Of a stretch of 64,000 nt of DNA, positions 55,206 through 64,000 are shown one piece after another. The position numbers and the translations under genes were made by a program. The number at the start of each line of letters is the position of its first letter. Position 1 is the stretch's first letter. Where the stretch lies: NCBI GenBank assembly GCA_030998225.1, contig JAPYXD010000680.1, positions 17,868,501 to 17,932,500 on the forward strand. The letters run 5' to 3'. Below the pieces are notes generated by a model. The model worked only from the letters and a program-made list of their open reading frames with translations. It was not told the origin of the DNA and did no database searches. The DNA comes from Diplolepis rosae (lineage: Eukaryota > Arthropoda > Insecta > Hymenoptera > Diplolepididae).

Positions 55206-56724
55206 ATTAAAAGACGAATAATTTACGATATTTCATTTTTTCAATGAAACAATACTCGATTCCACTTTTTTGATTCATTAATCCATTTACTTTATTCACT
55301 TACAGGTCGCAAACAGTCGATAAATTGGACACAAAGAATGCGAAGTTCAATGGGTCATAAAAAAAATGCGAGCTAATATCACCAAACCCAGGGAGAGTTT
55401 TTTGAGTCTATTGGCCTACTTTCATTTAACGTTGGACTTGTTTGGGCTGGAAGCGATGACCCAATACTTGTTGCACTGCAATTCGGAACGGAAAAAAAGT
55501 TATCTATTATTTTTTGTTCGTATGAACAATATGATATGATAGATGGCGTTCAGAAAAAGACCTCGAAAATCTCACTGTTGTTGGCGTCGGTAATTAAATT
55601 GGATTGGCGAATATGAAATTAAAAAATCGATCGGATTATCGATCAAAAAAACTTTCGCTATATTTTGCTATATTCATTATTTTTTTTTATTTCATACGCC
55701 CGATGAAAAAAATCGTTTTAAGAAATATGAATTTAGACTTGCGTTCAATCTGAGATTCCTGCTTTATACAACACAGCTTAGGAGGTAATTTATAAAAGTA
55801 TATACTTTCAGAAAATAAAAAATAAAAAAATTTGATTTTTCTAAAATTTTACAGTAGAATACCCACTTAATTCTCTTATTCTTTCAAATAATTGTCTGTT
55901 TATAATAAGAGAGAATTTTTTTTTTGAAGAGGGAGAAGGTACATAGAGAGGAGCTGGATTCGACAGAATTTTATTTTAAATATTTAATGACATAATATTT
56001 TACCCTCAAACTTTTAATTTCTTCATTCGTACCCTTCTCCTTTGCGACAGGAAATGCTGAGAAAATCATTAGGGACTCCCCGAATGAATATTGTAAGCAT
56101 CGTCGACCATTCGACACGAATGCTTCGGGTTATGCAACATCAATGCAATTGAAGAGTTTCAAGGGATCATAATGAGATGCTTCCGACGAATGGGTTGAAT
56201 TTTAAATATCGCATGGAGACCGAATTGGAATGAACGCTTATTGCAATCCAAAGTTAACGAGCTACAGTTAAAAAAAATTATAGAACTTAGTAATTCACGT
56301 TTCATGAAATTGAAAAAATCCTCTTATTGGAGTTTTATAAAAATCTGAATATTCCTGAATTTATATCTTTTTTTAGTTTATGATTTGTGACTATATAAAA
56401 ATTGAATTTTCATCAATAGTGCTTCATTAAAAAATATAAAATCCAATTATCCTGTTTCTTTGAATACCCAAAGTGATTATATTACATGTTTTACTGAAAT
56501 AAACATTGACAGAAGCACTTCCTTTTAATTATAATTAACTTGAAACTTGCTCCTTTTAAATTGATATTCCAACCTCAAACATGCATTTCTTTGATTAAAA
56601 GTGTATCGAGGAGACAAACTAATTTTTTCAAGGACAATAAGATTCAAGCTTCGAGTTTTCTTAAAGTACTCTGAGTTAAAGTTGAAGCTGAATGATAAAG
56701 TTTCAACGCAAAAAATATTTACAG
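55206..56724. other. No gene seen; unassigned GC-richer stretch 55310-55480
   Basis: CACTTACAG at about 55300 resembles an acceptor. A 58-codon frame (from ATG 55366) reads ESFLSLLAYFHLTLDLFGLE, but there is no donor and no recognisable family. I do not call a gene. Confidence 0.35.
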
Positions 56725-56939
56725 AGGCGAGAAAGGAAATTCGAGAAAAATCTAGAGACCTCGATCGGTCGCTTTCGCGGGGATCCTCCGCAACGAAATT
56801 TCAAGTAGTCTCCGCTTTACATCGGAAGTTGGCCGCGGATGTACATAGGGAAAAGGACAAGTTGATGGATTTTAACCCTAACCGGTATTCGATTACCGAT
56901 CGAGCTCCCTCGACCGATAATCTATTACTGTTCTTGCTC
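56725..56939 (+). CDS. Candidate internal exon, product not recognised
   Basis: AATATTTACAG precedes and GTACGT follows. The frame is open throughout and reads ARKEIREKSRDLDRSLSRGS then SATKFQVVSALHRKLAADVH REKDKL, with NPNRYSITDRAPSTDNLL near the end. The text is highly charged and probably helical. GC content rises sharply over exactly this interval compared with both flanks, which is the main support. The frame also extends about 40 codons upstream past the acceptor. I do not recognise a family. Confidence 0.42.
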
Positions 56940-57284
56940 GTACGTCCCTCCTATAATTCCACCTCTACATTCTGAATCTCTACATTGAAGATTCACCCTC
57001 GTGACTTGCTTGTTTTCTGGAATTTATCTCTGTGGATTGGATTGCAAATTAATTTTCACGAAATTTCAGTGAACAGATTAAACAACTTTAGGAATGTTTT
57101 GAACCTCTTTTCTATTGTTTTTTATTAGTCAAATTAATTGAGGAATTGGTTTAAATTATCTAATTTAGAGCTAAAGTTTAGTCACTAAATGAAATTGAGC
57201 GGACCGATCATAAAAGGGCGTCTACACGCGAAATTTGGTAAAAATATTGTCCACAGACAGAAAGCGGGAGGAAAAAAAAAGGTG
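56940..57284. other. No gene seen
   Basis: AT-rich DNA after the candidate exon; would be intron. Confidence 0.35.
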
Positions 57285-58920
57285 TCAAATTAAAAAATAA
57301 AAATACCATTAAATCAACTTTTCAAAAGTCGACATTTTTTTCTGATATAATGAATAAATTCGATTATTAGTTTAAGTAATAATTATTGTAATAAAAATTA
57401 CATTTCCAATCACGTCCAAATTCAGTGTTTTTTTAAACTTAACTCACCGATTCTAGCTCAGTAACTGGTTAAATGATTTAAAATTTTTACAGTACATTCA
57501 GAATACATACTTAGCATGTTAAAAGTCGATAAAAGACATAAAAATTGGTTTTGTTCACTCATATTTAATAACAAATGGCGGAATACCGGTAACCGAGTTT
57601 CAGAGATTTTGGCGGAAAAAATTATGCGACAAACTTAAACTTTGAGAAAACTTCCAGCGATCCGTTTTTTCTACGACGTTTGAAGAAAAATTTCTGAAAA
57701 TTTCTGTGTAATGGGGTGATAAATATTGTAAGTATGGATGATTTCATGAAAAACGCTCGGCGCGCGAACAGCTCGTCCAGCCTTCACGCGCAGCAGTAAC
57801 GGAATATTATGCCATTTTTGCAGATTTTTTTAACACTGCGATGGTACATTGTAAAATTCATTGTTATTTAATTATATAAAATATTCATATCGTTAACCAT
57901 ACTCGCGTACCATTCTTCTCGTCATTAATCTCAATAATTTATTGGATAACAGACGCTAATAGATTATAATACATAAACCTTTTTTACATACTTATTCTAG
58001 GCTCTCATTTTTTGAATGTTTATTAATATTCAACAAAGTTTAATTTCCACGCGTTTGGCCCACTCAGATTTTCTTTTGTTTTTGCGAAACAGATTGTCTT
58101 TTCTACCTGACTGAACAAAAAAAAAACATTAAAAAATAAACAAAAACAAACGTTGAGAAAAACCCGGTGAAGACAAAAGTTATGATCAAAACGCGTATTT
58201 TAAAAAAAGATGTTCAAGTATTGAACAATTCTTCTCAGAAATTGCCTATGAAAAAACGTGGCGCAGAAAAACCAAAATCGAAGCTACGAAAGAAATAACA
58301 AAGCGTAATAGGTTATTTGTTATGTTGACGTTGTACCGTTAATTGTTAATAAACATTTTAAAAATGAGAGCGTAGAATAAGTATGTAAATAAAAGTTTAT
58401 ATATTATAATCTATTAGTATCTGTTATCAAATAAATTATTATGTAAAAAATCCGTGTCTTATATATTTATATATTAGTTATATATATTTATGACCCAAAT
58501 ACACTGAAATTTTCAAAAATCTTTCTTCAAACGTCGTAAAAAAACGGCACGCTGGAAGTTTTCTTAAAATTTAAGGTCGTCGCATACTTTTTTCCTCCAA
58601 AGTGTCCGAAACACGCTAACCGTTACCCGCGCCATTTGTTATTAAATAAGAGTGAAAAAATTCAATTTTTATGTCTTTTATCGACTTTGGGGGTGTTACG
58701 TATGTATTCTGAACATACTGTAAAAATTTCAAATTATTTCACCAGTTATTGAGCTAGAATCGGCGAGTTGAGTTTAAAAAAACACTGAATTTGGGCGCGA
58801 TGGGAAATGTAATTTTTATTAATTATTACTTGAACTAATAATCGGATTTATTCATTATATCAGAAGAAAATGTCGACTTTTTCCAGGTTGATTTAATTGT
58901 ATTTTTTACAAATCATGGTT
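57285..58920. repeat. Giant foldback of about 1.6 kb
   Basis: Outer arms 57285-57732 and 58485-58920 are complementary over about 440 bp: AAGTCGACATTTTTTTCTGA TATAATG, ATGTCTTTTATCGACTTT / AAAGTCGATAAAAGACAT, CTTCAAACGTCGT / ACGACGTTTGAAG and TATTAAATAAGAGTGA / TCACTCATATTTAATA are examples. Inner arms 57920-58030 and 58330-58450 pair through ATTATAATCTATTAG / CTAATAGATTATAAT and TACATACTTATTCTA / TAGAATAAGTATGTA. The central 300 bp is unpaired. There is no open frame of 60 codons anywhere inside. It is a non-autonomous long-TIR element or a hairpin-RNA locus. Confidence 0.82.
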
Positions 58921-59060
58921 GATCTAACAACATTTTAATTGATTCAAAGACTTTTTTTGATAAATTCTACAAATTGTTTAATCGACAAAAATTTTGTTGA
59001 AACAACCATGAAATTTATTCCAATAACAAATGTTGTATTTTTGGTTTCATAGTGATTAAA

Positions 59061-59545
59061 TTGGGCTGAAGTTTGTGACGTCTCGTATGACGAATTTTTT
59101 TTTTGTTCGTCGAATGATCTCCAAAGCGATCAAGAATATGCAGGATAGTGATTTTTGACAAAAGAACACTTTTATTATGAAAAAAGTTTGATGTGAAGTT
59201 TATGTGAAAAGTTTAAAGTCCATATGTCTCTTTTTTCCTTTGTGAGATAATTTAACAAGTTCGTCCATAAATGAATTTTTTTTATTTATATCTTTTTTAT
59301 TGTAACACTATTTGACTGTGTAATCAAAAATCAAAGTCCATATTTATGTCTCTTTTATAGTTTACGAGATAATTTAACGAGTTCGTCCACAAATGGCTTG
59401 CTTTGGTCAAACTTCGGAATTTTTTGTTACAATAAAAAATGTTGTTTTTGTCAAAAATCACTATCCTGCATATTCTTGATCGTTTTGGAGATCATTCAAC
59501 GAAAAAAAAAATTCGTCACACGAGACGTCACGAACTTTAGCCCAA
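59061..59545. repeat. Inverted repeat with internally duplicated loop
   Basis: Arms 59061-59177 and 59431-59545 pair closely: TTGTGACGTCTCGTATGACG with CGTCACACGAGACGTCACGA, and CAAGAATATGCAGGATAGTG ATTTTTGACAAAA with its complement. The loop carries two diverged copies of AGTCCATATNTGTCTCTTTT ... AACNAGTTCGTCCA (59217-59280 and 59335-59396). A lone end of the family is at 9999-10045. Confidence 0.75.
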
Positions 59546-60324
59546 TAGTAATTTGGGCTATAGTCGATTTGAAAAAAATTTGTTTGAATATAAAAAACTT
59601 TTTTCTGACTGGAAGGAAATATTTCTTTGATTGCAAGTCAATTTTTTTGCAATCATAAAAATTTTAAGTGAATTATCAAAGTGAACGAGAATTATATATT
59701 GTATTGTACGTGCCATTGTACATTGTACTTGAATTTAACATGAAGGTGACAGATATAAAAGAGTGCCAGGGGTATTTGGAGACATTTATGCGCTTTATGA
59801 CTGGCATGTATGTGTCGTTGATGTAAGAATATTCGCGTAGGAAGCGCGGCCCTTTAATCTTCCTAGATCAAAACTACGTCGGCCCTTCGCCTCGAGGACC
59901 TGATTGCTTCGTGTATTCGAGTGGAATCCTAACAGCATTTCAAAGAACTCAGGCACCGCAATAAAAATTGCATTGTAATTAAAATCTTGACTATCTCCCT
60001 TCCAGATAAAAAGCAGTCTCAGAGTCAAACGACAAAAATTTGAGGAATTAATTTCGAATGACTTGGAATAACAATTTAAAATTTACAAACATTTTAGAAC
60101 ATTGATGAAAATAAATTGAATTCTTGTTCTTTTGGTATGGGGTTTAGGTGATTTATTTGATTGGTTGGATGATTTACTTTTATAGTTTTCAACAGATTCT
60201 TCTATTTTTTTAAAAAATTATATCAAATCGAAGTTTTGAAAAAAACGAAGAAAGCTTATTTTAATTTTCGATACTATTTTGAATAGTGTAGTTTTTTAAA
60301 CCCAAATTTATTTTTTATTACAAC
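59546..60324. other. No gene seen; GC-richer patch 59760-60030
   Basis: The patch contains GTCGGCCCTTCGCCTCGAGG AC and a 77-codon minus-strand frame. There is no domain and no clear splice border, so it is not called. Confidence 0.35.
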
Positions 60325-61080
60325 TTATTACATTCTCATCATGGATGAGAAGGTATTGGTTTTATGTGAAAAATGACTTTTGAAATTTTCATCAAATCTT
60401 TACGTTTTGAGACCCCCTGAGTCAGAAAAAATGGTTTTTACGAAAGTGTCTGTCTGTCTGTCTGTCTGTAGGTCGTGTGCGGCATAACTCTCGATAGAAT
60501 TATCAGATTGAATTGTGCTTTGGCACACTTTATCGGAGCCGAAAAAGTAAGGACAAGTTCGTTAACCAGCCACATCCAATCAAAATTGAGGGATTGAGCA
60601 CTACTTTTGTGTTTTTGAAAATAATTTTTTGAAAAAATCAAAAATTTTAATACTGGTTTTAGATAGTGCTCATAAATCTCTAAAAATTATCCTGATAACA
60701 TTTTTTGATTAAATCAAAATTAGAAATGTTACAGCATATTCAAATTCGAAAAAAGTCAATATCAAAATTCCATTTTCCAGTTAAATTATACGAGATACGA
60801 AAAAACGTTATGATACACTATTATTTTCTACATAAAGACCTACAAATTGGAATTGTAACATTTTTTCATAAGATGCATATTTTTTTTTTTAATTAAAAAA
60901 AAAACTATTGAAAATCCAAAATTCAATTTTTTAACAATAATATGTAAATTACGAAAAAAACGTAAGAATACAAAGTTGTTCGTTTCAAAAAGATCTACAA
61001 ATTTTGTCTTACTCAGTTTATGAAAAAACATATTTTTCGTTTCAATTCCAAAAAATACAATTAAAATTCAATAATTGTTT
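60325..61080 (+). repeat. Dispersed 152-bp-period repeat, best-preserved copy
   Basis: The head ACATTCTCATCATGGATGAG AAGG is followed by GAGACCCCCTGAGTCAGAAA, a (GTCT)5-type tract at about 60447-60467, and ATAACTCTCGATAGAATTAT. Units then follow with TATACGAGATACGAAAAAAC at 60787 and TGTAAATTACGAAAAAAACG at 60943, 156 bp apart. The 151-bp tandem array begins exactly where this copy ends. Confidence 0.7.
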
Positions 61081-61935
61081 TTGGACATTTGTTTACAAAT
61101 TTAGTTATTTAGACCTATTTTAAAGTTTTATACTTACTAATCTTTTACATCACTTTTACCACAATGTTCATCGGTGATACGTGCAAACTTTTTATGGTTT
61201 TCTCACTGTATTTTTATAGAAAAAATTTTTTTTGGACATTTGTTTACAAATTTAGTTATTTAGACCTATTTTAAAGTTTTATACTTACTAATATTTTACA
61301 TCACTTTTACCACAATGTTCATCGGTGATACGTGCAAACTTTTTATGGTTTTCTCTCTGTATTTTTATAGAAAAATTTTTTTTTGGACATTTCTTTACAA
61401 ATTTAGTTATTTAGACCGATTTTAAAGTTTTACACTTACAAATTTTTTACATCACTTTTACCACAATGTTCATCGGTGATACGTGCAAATTTTTTATGTT
61501 TTTCTCTCTGTATTTTTATAGAAAAATTATTTTTGGACAATTGTTTACAAATTTAGCTATTTAGACCTATTTTAAAGTTTTATACTCACAACTCTTTTTC
61601 ATCATTTTTTTACCACAATGTTCATCTGTGAAACGTAAAAAATTTTTTGTTTTCTCTTCGTATCTTCATAGAAAAAATTTATTCTTGCACAGTTTTCACT
61701 TTTTTAGCAAATTATAGCTATTGAGATCAGTTTTATAGTGTCATATGTATAATTCATCTATATTGTTTTACCACAATGTTTATTGGTTTGTACAGTTTCA
61801 ATTTTTCTGCAAATTTAGGTATTTAGACCAATTTTATAGTGTAACTTTCACAATTCTTTTATATCATTTCTTACCACAATGTTCATCAGTCACACGAAAA
61901 AATTTTTTTAAGTTTCTTCCTTTGTATTTTTGATA
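61081..61935 (+). repeat. Tandem array, 151-bp period, decaying to the right
   Basis: TTGGACATTTGTTTACAAAT starts at 61081, 61232, 61383 and (decayed) 61533. Each unit has TTTAGTTATTTAGACCTATT and CACAATGTTCATCGGTGATA CG. Further diverged units reach 61935, where a final GTATTTTTGATAGAAATAAA leads straight into the hammerhead-like motif. Confidence 0.85.
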
Positions 61936-61947
61936 GAAATAAATTCT

Positions 61948-61983
61948 CACTGATGAGGACTCCAATCTGAGTCGAAATGTTTG
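61948..61983 (+). ncRNA. Hammerhead-ribozyme-like motif
   Basis: CACTGATGAG, then GACTC, a six-base loop CAATCT, GAGTC, then GAAATGTTTG. CUGAUGA, a five-pair stem II and GAAA are the hammerhead core elements. It aligns base for base in layout with the minus-strand motif at 11654-11690, where stem II is GGCC/GGCC instead. An extra G sits between CUGAUGA and the stem. Its position at the end of a tandem array fits retroelement-linked hammerheads. Confidence 0.55.
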
Positions 61984-62570
61984 AAAGCATGAAACCTTGA
62001 GTTACATTTTTTCTGGACCCTAAAGCCAACTAAGAACATCAACAATATCGAATATTATTATAAGAAATAAACTTAAATGTATGTGAAGAGCAGAAGACCG
62101 AGCGCGAAGCGCGCACTCTAAAAACGGAATATTGACTGTCGAACAATTCCGTTCACTATGAATGGATTTTCTACTCAAAATTGGCATAAGAGGAAATCCT
62201 CTAACAGTTTAAGTATTTTCGTTTCAAGTGCTATCATTTCACTGCCAAAGTTTTTCCTTTGGTCTGGAAATAAAATCCTTTGTCGTACGAAGGAAGTATA
62301 ATTTCGATGTTAAAAGAAAAAAAATTCTATGATATAACCTATAAGAAATGTACACAAGCCAAACTTTGACAAATCCCAATATTCAATCGATCATTTTCAA
62401 TAATATAATAACGACCCGTCTTAGATTTCAGCTTAAAGAAATTTTAAGATATAACTTTGCTTACATTACAAATTTTCCAATACGTGTAAAATTGAAAGTT
62501 CATGATCTATTAAATATATAATGTTGAAAAAGTGTTACAAAATTATTTTTAAACTTTCCCGTGCAGAAAT
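61984..62570. other. No gene seen; GAGCGCGAAGCGCGC tract near 62098
   Basis: The tract and its AAATGTATGTGAAGAGCAG lead belong to the tail of the 0.7-kb repeat family. Otherwise AT-rich. Confidence 0.4.
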
Positions 62571-62574
62571 TTAA

Positions 62575-62735
62575 GTGAGGCGTCCTTCGGGCCCTAATGG
62601 GGCTAAATGGGGCCCTGATGAGGCAATCCCGTTAGCGCCCGATGGGAAATGAAACGCCTAACCTGATGAGGACCACAAGGTTTTGCTTCTACTGAGGCCC
62701 TGATGTGGCTCCTATGAGGCCCCTTATAGTTTTCA
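62575..62735. repeat. GC-rich island with GGCCCTGATGAGGC repeats
   Basis: Variants of GGCCCTRATGNGGCTNNT recur five to six times in 160 bp, in a region otherwise about 70% A+T. It is flanked by CCCGTGCAGAAAT and TTTTCATGTG, which may be weak inverted ends. The CTGATGAG here is not followed by GAAA, so it is not counted as a hammerhead. Confidence 0.5.
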
Positions 62736-62905
62736 TGTGTAATATATATATTCTTATCCATTTAATTATATTTTTGTTTAAAATAAAAAATACATCCATA
62801 AATGGGCAATTCATCAACAAATATTTATTAAAATATGAGAAAAAGTGTAACTTAAGTATTACCTAATTATGGTAAAATAAGAATAAAATACACAAAAATC
62901 ATATT
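62736..62905. other. 3' flank of the next gene
   Basis: AT-rich; it contains AATAAA on the plus strand and TTTATT-type text that would be a poly(A) signal on the minus strand (for example 62886-62891 region). No gene. Confidence 0.3.
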
Positions 62906-63776
62906 CTATTGGGTTATGCGGAGCTTCCTGTTTCCATCCCAATCTTTGGCATTGTGGATTACGGAGCTAATATGTGACAGAACTTCGTCCTCTGGTACTT
63001 TGCACCTCTCAGAAACTACAGCTACAAATTTAATAATATCAGTAATTGAAGTTTACAGAAATGATTAATAATGGTTAATTTTCTTACCGATGATACATGA
63101 GCACATGTAATAGTCTTTAAAAACTAATTTATTAGTAATTCTTTTAACAGAAGTGAAACTCATGACAACCTCTCTTGATAAAAATTTTTTCATCATATTG
63201 TTGATGGTTTTTCTAATAACTCCATTTTTATCGAAGCATAGGATCAGTGTAGCTGTCTCAAATAAAGATAAATAAAAATTTTGATGCAAATCAACATTAT
63301 TATACTCACAATTAACATTGTTAACTTTATAAAGGGAGAAAACTTACGAAATCATGACAACATTCTTTGTCAGTTTTAATTTTGTTGTCAAAATCTTTAA
63401 ACTGATCAATTGTTTTGATAGGCAGTTCAAAGCTGTGTTTTTCTTCGAAAGGCTTCTGTGACACACAATTTATACGAGCAACTGATTCAAACATCGTCAT
63501 AAGCGTCATTTGATTAGCACTATTCTCCTTCATGTCTGATCGAAGTCCTCTTATTTCTCTCAATAGTACCTGGTCTACATAAAAGTAATAAAATATCGAT
63601 TCAAAAATGAAATCAGAAAAATGAATTCATTAATTTAAATTGATCATTTAAATTTTAACACGTAGATGAACTTAATAGAATCCAAATATATCTTACAAAT
63701 TTTATTGGTACTTTCATAAGGCGTATTTTTTGATGGCTGTTTATTAAAGCTATTGACTTCCTTCTCACTTTTTTTT
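62906..63776 (-). CDS. DUF4806-like protein, 3' exons
   Basis: Minus-strand exons: about 63776-63697 (5' end uncertain), 63574-63348, 63256-63088 and 63021-62906, stop at 62906-62908. Donors GTAAGA, GTAAGT and GTAAGA and AG acceptors keep one frame across all junctions (phases 1, 0, 1). Reading runs SEKEVNSFNKQPSKNTPYES, LLREIRGLRSDMKENSANQM, FELPIKTIDQFKDFDNKIKT, then FDKNGVIRKTINNMMKKFLS REVVMSFTSVKR and VPEDEVLSHISSVIHNAKDW DGNRK. The LPIKTIDQF-DFDNKI block followed by a helical C-terminus matches the layout of the insect DUF4806 domain, whose function is unknown. An upstream coiled-coil-like stretch is typical. The gene runs off the window. DUF4806 genes are often multicopy in insects. 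The TTTGAG acceptor of exon three is unusual and could be replaced by GACAG with a changed phase. Confidence 0.6.
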
Positions 63777-64000
63777 GGATTTTAACATTTGAGGTAATTT
63801 CTTTACAGTGTTACACAACTGTGACTGTCCCTTCGAACCTGCGCGAAGCAAACCAAAGCGAAATTAAACCGTATTGAAATGTAATTGAGTATAAAGTAGA
63901 TATATAATAAAATACTTTAAAATAAATCTCTTTTTAATTAAAATTCAATATTAAATTTTGAGAACATTTTGAAACTGTAGTTGGAAAATATTATAAAAAT
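63777..64000. other. Probable intron or upstream flank of the DUF4806-like gene
   Basis: A small GC-richer stretch near 63820-63870 (CCTGCGCGAAGCAAACCAAA GCG) was not assigned. Confidence 0.3.

Noticed and set aside
59795..60028. 77-codon minus-strand frame in a GC-richer patch
   Set aside because: No homology recognised and no clear exon borders.
60447..60470. (GTCT)n microsatellite as a separate feature
   Set aside because: It is an internal part of the dispersed repeat head and is reported there.
62615..62660. CTGATGAG words considered as further hammerhead cores
   Set aside because: No paired stem II followed by GAAA; they belong to a simple GGCCCTGATGAGGC repeat. The CTGATGAG near 28783 was rejected for the same reason.

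Overview
This window is AT-rich, intron-bearing animal DNA, most probably from an insect. The evidence is GT/AG-bounded short introns, mariner-type transposons of several lineages, tRNA-derived SINE remnants, an insect-style serine protease homologue and a DUF4806-like gene. A hymenopteran with a large, repeat-swollen genome is my best guess, but that is inference. No bacterial or archaeal features (operons, Shine-Dalgarno sites, CRISPR, rRNA) were seen. No recognisable viral gene was seen.

Host coding sequence is sparse. The left edge (2-715, +) holds the last three exons of a chymotrypsin-fold protein whose catalytic Asp and Ser are replaced, so it is a predicted non-catalytic serine protease homologue. 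The right edge (62906-63776, -) holds the 3' exons of a DUF4806-like gene. Between them are three isolated, splice-bounded candidate exons (15049-15187 +, 48015-48183 -, 56725-56939 +). They may belong to genes with very long introns, and I cannot name them.

Most of the rest is mobile DNA and its debris. Mariner/Tc1-type elements: 5251-6529 (-), 8600-9171 (-, internally deleted), 9347-9488 (-, C-terminal scrap), 25689-26316 (-), 26723-27883 (+), 30377-31666 (+, near intact), 32508-32648 (+, scrap) and 53158-54383 (+). A DD41D-type lineage occurs at 22491-23247 (-) and 51956-54418 (+). In 51235-55205 there is a three-level nest: a multicopy arthropod protein gene is split by the DD41D element, which is itself split by a mariner. 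Removing the DD41D element and one TA restores the reading frame. MITE-like elements include two with TTAA target sites (18050-18743, 42141-42571), a hAT-type element with a perfect 8-bp duplication (34451-34612), and a family with CACTGRGAAAA ends and TA targets (11340-14145, 46974-47127; looser at 3230-3708). Many long inverted repeats occur, the largest at 57285-58920.

Tandem DNA includes a 224-bp satellite (49086-50486), a degenerate GAAGTC-rich array (41079-43075) interrupted by a TTAA MITE, a 151-bp array (61081-61935) and a 282-bp duplication (12855-13398). A dispersed family with an internal period of about 152 bp recurs about nine times on both strands. Two distant loci (11654-11690 - and 61948-61983 +) carry the same hammerhead-ribozyme-like core with a compensatory stem change. 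Nothing here is an operon-like system; the genes do not visibly cooperate. The interest lies in transposon nesting, structured RNAs and repeat architecture.
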